Assembly (NCBI GenBank): GCA_001910725.1
Contig: MJGA01000037.1
Location: 62,001-126,000 of the forward strand
Source of the DNA: Phanerodontia chrysosporium
Lineage: Eukaryota; Basidiomycota; Agaricomycetes; Polyporales; Phanerochaetaceae
Reading direction: 5' to 3'
Length of the DNA stretch: 64,000 nucleotides
Under the pieces are notes generated by a model. The model saw only the letters and a list, made by a program, of their open reading frames with translations, searched no databases and was not told where the DNA came from. Numbering within the stretch: the stretch's first letter is position 1; each line of letters opens with the position of its first letter. The translations under genes were made by a program, and so were the position numbers. Of the stretch, positions 56,429 to 64,000 are shown piece by piece.

Positions 56429-58082
56429 ATGGCAGACCCTACGAAAGCCGAGACGGAGGCTGTCTTTAAGGTTCTGAAGGCACAAAAGGCGAACAAGGTA
56501 CGGGTTCCGCGACGCTGGTGACGCCTCGACACTCAGAAAGATTCAGATGTGCTTTGACTGCCAAGCCCGTAATCCGACATGGTCGAGTGTGACGTTTGGT
56601 GTATACATCTGCTTGGAGTGCTCTAGCGTGCACAGAAACATGGGCGTGCACATCTCCTTCGTGCGGTAGGTCGCTGTTCGGACATGCCGCCTGGGCACGA
56701 CTGACGACGCGCAGCTCGACCAACCTAGACAGCTGGCAACTGAATCAGCTCCGAACGATGAAAGTCGGGGGAACGCATCGGCAACCGAATTCTTCACAAA
56801 GCACGGCGGGTCCGCGTTACTAAGTGATTCGGATACCAAGAAGAAGTACTCGAGCAGGGTTGCGGAGCTGTACAAGGAAGAGCTGGCGAAGCGGGTCAAA
56901 GAAGATATTGCAAAGTGAGTGTACTGCCAGGATCTGAGAGTACCCCCTCTACGTGCTGGCAGGCTCTGAACTGACACTTCGTCTAGATACCCCACACGTA
57001 TTTTCGTAGAAGGCATGGCCGACACTACTGCGGCGACGCCCTCTAGTGCCGCAGGCGGAGATGAAGACGACTTCTTCTCTTCCTGGGACAAGCCTGCAGC
57101 AAAGCCGGCTGCCTCATCAGCCTCATCACCTAGCGTACCCGTCCTCGGCCGCGCTGCGACTGCGGCGGGAACTACGGCTCCACGCACCATCAGCTCGTCA
57201 TCTCTCCGGTCGACTACCACACCAGGTTCGCGACCAGCGTCGAAGCTTGGCGCGACCCGCCTCACGTCCTCCCCTGCCGTGACTACCACCTCCGGCACGA
57301 GTGCTGCTGCTCCAAAGAAGTCCAAGCTCGGCGGTCTCGGAGCGAAGAAGGCGGCCGCGCCCATCGATTTCGAGGAGGCAGAACGCAAAGCGGCAGAAGA
57401 GGCCGAGCGGATACGGCAGCTGGGCTACGACCGGGAGAAGGAGCGCCAGGAGGAAGAGGAGCGTGCGCGCAAGGCCGCTGAGGCCAAGGCGTCCGCCGCT
57501 GCATCGCGCTCGCTGACGCCATCGAACGGCAAGACGACCGCGCCCGTCGAGGTCAAGCCGCTTGGCAACGCACAGGACATGGAGCGACTCGGCATGGGCA
57601 TGAAACGACTCGGGTTTGGTGCTGTGCCGGCCGCCGCAGCTGCGCCCAAGGCCCCCGTCGTGGACGACGCGCCGACGACCGCGCGCGAGAAGTTTGGGAA
57701 CCAGAAAGCGATATCCTCCGACATGTACTTCGGCCGTGGCTCGTACGACCCCGTAGCGCAGAGCGAGGCGCAGACGCGCCTGCAGAACTTCCAGGGCGCC
57801 TCGTCCATCTCCTCCAACCAGTACTTTGGGCGCGAGGAGGATGAGTTGCAGGGTATGCCCGGTGGTGGCGAAGGTATGCTCGCGGACGGCACGCTCTCAA
57901 ACATTGAGATCGCAGCCAAGGAGGCGATCTCACGTGTCCTGGCGAATCCCGATGTCCAAAACGCTGCTGAGACCATTCGTGCAGGGGCATTGAAGGTACG
58001 TCTGGTTCATTTCTCCTGTAGTCCAATTGGCTGAAGTTCTGCGTAGCTCTCGGACTACCTGGCACAGATGTCGGAACGGTGA
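56429..58082 (+). CDS. Glo3-type ArfGAP (ARFGAP2/3 homologue)
   Basis: GTPase-activating protein for Arf1 in COPI vesicle traffic at the Golgi. The start [20 protein letters not shown] leads to the C4 zinc finger CFDC-x16-CLEC ([30 protein letters not shown]) with the catalytic arginine region HISFVRS. Then [25 protein letters not shown] and a Ser/Ala-rich linker. A central basic/acidic coiled region ([24 protein letters not shown]) follows, then the Glo3 motif repeats: [14 protein letters not shown] and [13 protein letters not shown]. The C-terminal amphipathic helix region ends [11 protein letters not shown] after a final intron. About 480 residues, five exons. The Glo3 motif repeats place it with Glo3/ARFGAP2/3 rather than Gcs1. 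Confidence 0.92.
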
Positions 58083-58736
58083 TCGAAACGTGGAGGGTTC
58101 GGGGAGCGGGTGATATAACGGTGTGAGGCGGACTATTGGATTGGACAGGGATGGGCCGGTGCGGGACACAAGTTACAGTTCTCTTTCGCACTAATGTTAC
58201 GTACCGACCACGGCTATAGTATATCGATCTATCTTTCTCTTGCAGGGAACCCTGGTGCTGTGCGAGCTTGGGCGGCGCTTCATGGTGGGACTCGTGTCTC
58301 GCAGGCACCATAACGCGACTACACAGCTCCACCTGCCTTTCTCTGCACAAACTGAAGAAATTGTGAGGGTCAACGGTACGCACTCTCTTGGTTCTCATGA
58401 CCTTTGCGTTAATGTTTTCGCAGCCTGTCAAGCAAGGCTATAGTAACGACTAATTCGCGGATACCACTATCCCGGGAATGCATTCACAGCACATCTGCGA
58501 TTCGTCGTTCTTAACATACCTTGGGGTCTCCTATTCTCTCTACAGGCGCGGCGGCCGTCGCACAGGAATTTGGAGTCTAGAATGACGCATCGGCCTACTC
58601 TTCGGCCACTGCGCAGGCGATTCTCAATTCTCCGGCGCCTCCTGATCTACATCGCTGCGGGGAGCCACGATATATAGTGCGGTCGCGCGCGGTGGAATCC
58701 ACTGTATCATCTCCTTGGCTTGAGAGCCGGTTGAAC
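58083..58736. other. intergenic; promoter of protease 1
   Basis: No gene. TATATAG at 58671-58677 lies 66 bp upstream of the first aspartic protease start, comparable to the two other protease genes. Confidence 0.45.
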
Positions 58737-60225
58737 ATGCATAGCAAGCTTTCCGTCGCCTTTCTTGTGCTCCCAATCCTGCTCACTGCCATATTCCCTG
58801 GTGTCAATGCTTACGCTCAGCCAGCAGCCAGGGTACCCTTCTCTCGGCGACGATCATTCCAGAAACGTGGGGTCGTCGACATCGACGCACTGAGGCTGCA
58901 CCTTCAATATGGGTGGATGTACGTACTGGCCTATAACGCTGTATTCCTAGACTGACCGGACATTGTAGGAAAATCTTACGTGGCTTCGACGCCTACAAGG
59001 CGAATACCGGCGTCGCCCACCCAAGTGACCACGGTAGTCGCTCGACGCCGGTCTTGCGTATGCCTACCAAGCGAGCGACTGGGAATGTCTCGCTAACCGA
59101 CGATCTCAACGGCACACTGTGGCACGGCGCTGTCTCGGTTGGCACGCCTCTAAAGAAATTCGCGGGTCAGTCCTCTGCTTCTTCCAGCGTCCGAAACTCA
59201 CAAATGCCAACAGTTGACTTCGACACTGGCTCGAGCGACTTCTTCCTGCCTGGTCCCGCCTGCGACTTTGACTGCGAAGGCCATATGGTCTACGACCCAG
59301 AGGAGAGCAGCACGGCAACCAACCAGAACAAGATGTTCTCGACACACTTTGGTGACGGATCCATCATCCTCGGCGAGGTGTACACCGACACCGTGAGCCT
59401 CGCGGGTCTGAACGTCACGGGGCAAGGCTTAGTGGCTGCGACGCGGTACTCCGAGCGCCTCAACCTCAGCGTCTTCCCGCCCGACGGCCTGCTGGGGATG
59501 GCCTTCCCATCCATCGCGCAGACGGGCAAGTTGCCAGTGGTCCAGACACTGGTCGCACAGGGTCAGATGGCGCAACCGATGTTCGGCTTCACCTTGTTCA
59601 ACGGCGGCGGCGAGCTCATCCTCGGCGGCACAGACACGACCGCATTCTCCGGCGATCTCGTGTTTGCGCCCGTTATCAACACGAATCCTCCCGCATATTG
59701 GGAGGTTGTGGCCGACGGCATCCTGGTCGGGCCCCTCCCTGTTGTCCCGCGCGCCCATACGGCCATCATTGACACGGGCTCGTCGTTGATCAGGGTCGAT
59801 CCGCAAACTGCGCGGGCGATCTATGCAGATATTCCTAGAGCCAAGGACGCCAGCGAGACGCTCGGCGCGGGCTTCTACACGGTCCCTTGCGACGACGTGC
59901 CCGCTAATATTTCGTTTGTATTCTCCGGCGCGGCCTTCACACTTTCTTCCTATTCACTCAACTGGGGCCCTACCCCGACGGACCCGAACGAGTGCGTATG
60001 TGGTATCATCGGCGATGCGAAGGGTAAGTGGCATTCATGAGGTGCTGAGACCGCCGTTCTCATCGCGGGTTTCATGTGCAGGCTTCTGGGTCATGGGAGA
60101 CGCCTTCATGATCAACGTCTACACTGGTAAGCCGTGGGCTGTGTCTAGCTCCTATGCTGACATTATTGTCAGAGTTCGACCTTGGAAACATGCGTGTTGG
60201 CCTTGCGCCCGTTGTGGTGCCTTGA
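58737..60225 (+). CDS. secreted aspartic protease (A1 family), tandem copy 1
   Basis: Signal peptide MHSKLSVAFLVLPILLTAIF with cleavage near VNA|YA. Then a propeptide with a basic cluster (VPFSRRRSFQKRG) and FDAYKANTGV. The mature enzyme begins near LTDDLNGTLWHGAVSVGTP. First catalytic motif FDTGSSDFFLPGPAC, with an intron just before it (FAV|DFD); flap-region FGDGSIILGEVYTDTVSL; second catalytic motif IIDTGSSLIRVDP. A disulphide pair frames the second lobe (VPCDDVPAN ... CVCGIIGD). The last exons give FWVMGDAFMINVYT and EFDLGNMRVGLAPVV-VP. Endopeptidase of pepsin fold acting outside the cell at acid pH, as in other polypore proteases. About 410 residues. Confidence 0.93.
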
Positions 60226-61241
60226 ATGGGTACTGTTGTATGTATTGAAAGCGATGCTCAGTGGCTCTGAATGACCTATGAGTCGGCGTGGCGCTCAGTG
60301 GCCGAATTCACCCAATACCGGGCGCGAATCTGAGTGGCGAACCGGTGAATTGGTTCGTTTGAAATGTGGCCCGGTGCGCGCATAGCTCACCAATTCTCTC
60401 CACATACGCCGTTGCATGGCTATCCAGGTACGACCCTCCTGGTATATCCGTTCTGGGTGTAAGCGTACACGGGCCTGAGAGAGTCCTGAAGGTCGTGTCG
60501 CTATCTTACAGCGAGGTCGACAGGACTTCTGCGGGTCCATGTGGCGCTACAACTTCCGTCCGAACTGGAGACATGGAAGTGTTGCATGTACTACAATCCT
60601 CGTGCTCATGACAAGGTGTAGATAATTATATGAGCATACGTGTGAAAGCAGTATGTTCATCAGTGCTATTCTTTTTCGCCTCTTCCTGACCATCATCACT
60701 CGAAGCTCACGGGATTGCTGTATCCCGTGTCCCGTGTCCTGCGAAGTGAAGATGACAAGGGTAACCGGCTCCCACGAGCACATGCGTTTGGAGGAACTCG
60801 AGGGCTCGCATGATGATCTTCGCTTATACACTCACGCAGGCACCATATGCGGCTCGACCGCCGGCTACAAGCCATTACCTATATCCGCGTTGGAGAAGCC
60901 GGTCGTGAGTACGTCCGGACTGTTAATAGGCTGACGGTGGCGTTCGGAGACACGAATTCTCGAGGATTTCCGAGCTTGCACCGTGTGGCGAGAAAGACTC
61001 TGCAGGAGAGGCTTCTCACATACAATGCGCCTGCGCGCAGCAAGGATAGGCCAGAGCTGAGATCTCTGAATATCTCTTCCATGCGTATCGTTCTCACCGA
61101 TGGCCATTCCGCCCGCAGGGGCCGCGGGCACCCAAGATGGTGACATTGCACGGTAACCACCTGCTTCGCCTGCATCCATAAATACTTCGAATACTTGCAG
61201 CAAAGGCTCAAGCCAGCTGCCCCGTCGACAGCCAGCCCAGC
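60226..61241. other. intergenic; promoter of protease 2
   Basis: No gene. ATAAATA at 61178-61184 is 64 bp upstream of the ATG. A block near 60829-60860 (ACTCACGCAGGCACCATATG) resembles 63470-63490 (ACTCACGTAGGTGGCATGTG) upstream of copy 3, so upstream DNA was duplicated with the genes. Confidence 0.45.
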
Positions 61242-62734
61242 ATGCAGATCAAGCTTTCCGTCGCTCTCCTCGCACTTGTGCCGCTCCTCGCAGTGGCATC
61301 GCCCACTCCTGCTTCGCCTGTCGCACGGGTACCCGTTGCACGCAGGCGTTTCCAGAAGGAGAACGGCGTCGCCGATCTCGAAGCGCTAAAGGCGCATGTT
61401 GTGGAGGTACAAACGTAGGTATCTCCAGTTTCAGAACGTACAGTCGAGACTGACATGGTCCCCCAGTAAGATTGGCCGCGGCTTTGACAATTTCAAGGCC
61501 AACACGGGCAAGGTTCACCCCAACGACAACGGTGTTCGCCCTCCGCCTGCTAAGCGCAGCCCCGTGAAACGCGCAACTGGCACAGTCCCACTTACAGATG
61601 ATCTCGATGGCGATCTTTGGCAGGGAGGTGTCTCTGTTGGCACGCCGTTGAGCGCGTTCACTGGTGTGTTGCAGCGTGGCGGTTACGCCCGCCTACCTTG
61701 CTCATGTCCTTCGTAGTCGACTTCGACACCGGTTCGAGCGACTTCTTCCTGCCTGGCCCGGCATGTACGGGTGCCAACTGCCAGGGACACAAGATCTTCC
61801 AGACAGGGCAGAGCAGCACTGCCGTTGACCAGCACAAGACGTTTTCCATTGAGTTCGGCGACGGCTCGACCGTCTCTGGCGAGATCTTCAAGGACACCGT
61901 GAGCCTCGGCGGTTTGGTGGCCACTGGACAAGCCGTTGTCGCTGCCTCGCAGTACTCCGACGGCTTCTCGCTTGCGAACTCGCCCCCAGACGGCCTTCTC
62001 GGAATGGCCTTCGAGTCTATCGCCAACACGGGCGACCCGCCGGTGTTCCAGACGCTTGTCTCGCAGGGCAAGACGACTTCCTCGGTCTTTGGCTTCACGC
62101 TTCTCGACGATGGAGGCGAGCTGTTCCTCGGCGGCACGGACACGACCGCCTTCACCGGCAGTCTGACGTTCGCCCCACTCATTGTGACGAACCCGCCAGC
62201 CTTCTGGGAAATCTCGGTCAGCAGCGCTTCGGTCGGCAGCACTCGCGTCGTCACGCGGGCACAGGATGCGATTGTCGACACCGGCACCACTCTCCTGATC
62301 GTCGACCCGACGAGCGCGACGGCGATCCACAGACAGATCCCCGGCGCAGCAAGCGCGGCTCGCACGATCGGCCAGGGCTTCTTCACCATCCCGTGCAACG
62401 AGATCCCGAGCAACGTTGGGTTCACCATCGCAGGCAAGGAGTTCACACTCTCTGCCGACACGCTCAACTTCGGCCCTATCGAGGAAGGCTCGAACTCGTG
62501 TGTCAGCGGTATCATGGGTGCAAACGAAGGTAAGCACAAGACGCGAAGCTGTAAGCTCCAGATACTCACAATGAGCCTCAGGCTTCTGGATTTTGGGTGA
62601 TGTATTCCTGCGCAATCTCTACACCGGTAGGTCCTGGTGTCCAGGCTGTCTCCGTTCTGGGCTCATACTTCATCGTTCCAGAATTCGATTTCGGTGGCGA
62701 ACGGGTTGGCTTTGCGCCCGTAGTTCTGAAGTAA
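61242..62734 (+). CDS. secreted aspartic protease (A1 family), tandem copy 2
   Basis: Paralogue of the gene at 58737 with the same exon plan. Signal peptide MQIKLSVALLALVPLLAVA, prosegment with VARVPVARRRFQKENG and GFDNFKANTGKVHPND, then VKRATGTVPLTDDL at the maturation site. Catalytic motifs FDTGSSDFFLPGPAC and IVDTGTTLLIVDP (Ser replaced by Thr in the second DTG-S/T, which is normal). Flap FGDGSTVSGEIFKDTVSL. Cys pair IPCNEIPSN ... SCVSGIMG. C-terminus FWILGDVFLRNLYT and EFDFGGERVGFAPVV-LK. Secreted pepsin-like endopeptidase, about 410 residues. Confidence 0.95.
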
Positions 62735-63838
62735 TGTGCACTGTCTGTATTGTAATATACCCATGGATTCAAGGGGAACATATCCGATGAATAAAGATAT
62801 AGGGGACTCGCCAGTATTACATTCCACGTTAGAAACAGCAGCCGTTAGCATCTTACAGAGGTAACAAAGACAAGCTTACCAAGTAAGCACCCGTCTGTAG
62901 CACGCCCAGTAAATGATTGTTACTCAGTAACACTTATAATCCGAAGTAACATTGCAGAGGTTGATCTTAGCCACGTCGGAGCAGCGACTGTACGCCAGAC
63001 TACTCGTCTTCAAGGTACACTATAGGGAGTGGTGAACGGGATGCGCTGGCTTACTGAAGTTCATTCTCATCGCGTGATTCAAGGGTATCGCTCTTTTCCA
63101 TCGAGCGAGTGTGGGAAACAGTGAACATCGTCATCCAGGGCCCTCTCAACGCCAAGGCTGGTTTCACTAGGGCTGCGGCTGGCATTTCATGCAGTGCAAT
63201 TGCTCAAGCCTGCGGTGAGGGAGGGCAATGAATCCGTTGCTCAGGCTAGTGTGATGCCTGGCTCCGGAGATGCCTCTGGAATAGTCAGGAATCGTGGGTT
63301 GTCACGTCATGGTGGGTGCAATACCGTTCTTCCGTCTTTTGGCTTCTCAGTTCACCTCGTTCGAAGCCGTCAGGGAAACGCTTCCCCGAGGACATCAGTA
63401 GAATCGTGCTCCCACTTCCACATGCCGAGCAATGCCTTCACAAACCTGCATGGGGATCTTCTAGTATTCACTCACGTAGGTGGCATGTGCGTCTCGACCG
63501 TTCTCTGTGGACATAAACCTATTTTTATTCGCAGACATGATCACCGTGGGTGCTCTCGAGTCTTGTAAGGATGAAGCGATGGCGTCAACAGAGATAGCAT
63601 TACGCAGCAACTACTTCCAGCATACACTTCGAGCAGGCGCGGGAATACCAGCCCACAGTGGCGGGCTATGCCCCGCTCATGCGTGCCCGCCATTCTCACC
63701 GACGCACAGCATGCTCTGCAGCTACATGCGATCTATTCAAGCGTACCACATCTGAGGATGCAGTCCCGCTTCGCGCCAACTAGCATAAATAGCACCGGCG
63801 ATTTCGACAAGTGAAGCAGCCAGCTGCCCAGTCTCGAC
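62735..63838. other. intergenic; promoter of protease 3
   Basis: No gene seen. ATAAATA at 63785-63791, 54 bp before the start of copy 3. Part of it resembles the 60.8 kb region (see there). Confidence 0.45.
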
Positions 63839-64000
63839 ATGCAGATCAAGCTTTCCATCGCTCTCCTTGCGCTCGTGCCTCTTCTGGCCGCTGCATCCCC
63901 GACTCCTGCATCGTCGGTGACGAAGGTGCCATTCGCTCGCAAGCGCTCCTTCAAGACAGAGGACGGGCTTGCGGACATTGATGCACTGAAGCTGCACATT
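63839..64000 (+). CDS. secreted aspartic protease, tandem copy 3 (3' cut by window)
   Basis: Reads MQIKLSIALLALVPLLAAAS as signal peptide and a propeptide with VTKVPFARKRSFKTEDGLAD and IDALKLHI, closely matching copy 2 (61242). The rest lies beyond the window, so activity cannot be judged. Same strand and same TATA spacing as copies 1 and 2. Confidence 0.85.
   Translation, partial: MQIKLSIALLALVPLLAAASPTPASSVTKVPFARKRSFKTEDGLADIDALKLHI

Noticed and set aside
61658..62615. 300-codon minus-strand frames under aspartic protease 2
   Set aside because: Antisense of a clear pepsin-family gene with both catalytic motifs.

Overview
The window looks like nuclear DNA of a GC-rich agaricomycete fungus, most likely a wood-decay polypore. 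The evidence is gene structure and content: genes broken by many 45-70 nt GT-AG introns, an EB1 protein, a class I-III chitin synthase, Glo3-type ArfGAP, HEM13 and HIS1 homologues, tandem secreted aspartic proteases, and lineage-specific BTB/POZ, F-box and C2/NLR-N-terminal genes. No bacterial, viral, CRISPR or organelle features were seen.

Layout. 1-13.5 kb is an ordinary gene-dense stretch: a monocarboxylate-type MFS transporter (5' cut), EB1, an F-box protein, a small Ser-rich protein, chitin synthase, a GNAT acetyltransferase and a small secreted Cys protein. 14-38.9 kb is an accessory region dominated by a young family of split-BTB genes (called A-G here). A, B and C are tandem on the minus strand. 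D, E, F and G are fragments or broken copies. Embedded in it is a 1.5 kb inverted duplication (23407-24934 and 29517-31033); each arm carries an intact three-exon gene for the same unknown 169-aa protein. 33.1-45.7 kb holds a second expanded family: RG-rich/VPG-motif proteins that databases often call 'geranylgeranyl pyrophosphate synthetase' but which carry no prenyl-synthase motif. It has two intact copies, one broken copy and one relic. A further F-box gene and one of these genes sit between 0.4 kb inverted repeats. 46.4-49.9 kb has a C2 domain fused to the N-terminal helical region of fungal NLR (STAND) proteins but without a NACHT domain, next to a divergent, intact BTB gene (H). 50.3-64 kb returns to conserved genes: HIS1, a coiled-coil protein, an SDR, HEM13, Glo3-type ArfGAP and three tandem secreted aspartic proteases (the third cut by the window end).

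How the genes relate. The conserved genes serve unrelated housekeeping roles (microtubule tips, cell wall, histidine and haem synthesis, COPI traffic). The middle 35 kb concentrates families that elsewhere act as ubiquitin-ligase adaptors (BTB, F-box) and immune-like receptors (C2/NLR N-terminus). Many copies are decaying, so it reads as a birth-and-death region. Exon boundaries were worked out by eye from splice signals and paralogue comparison and should be taken as models.
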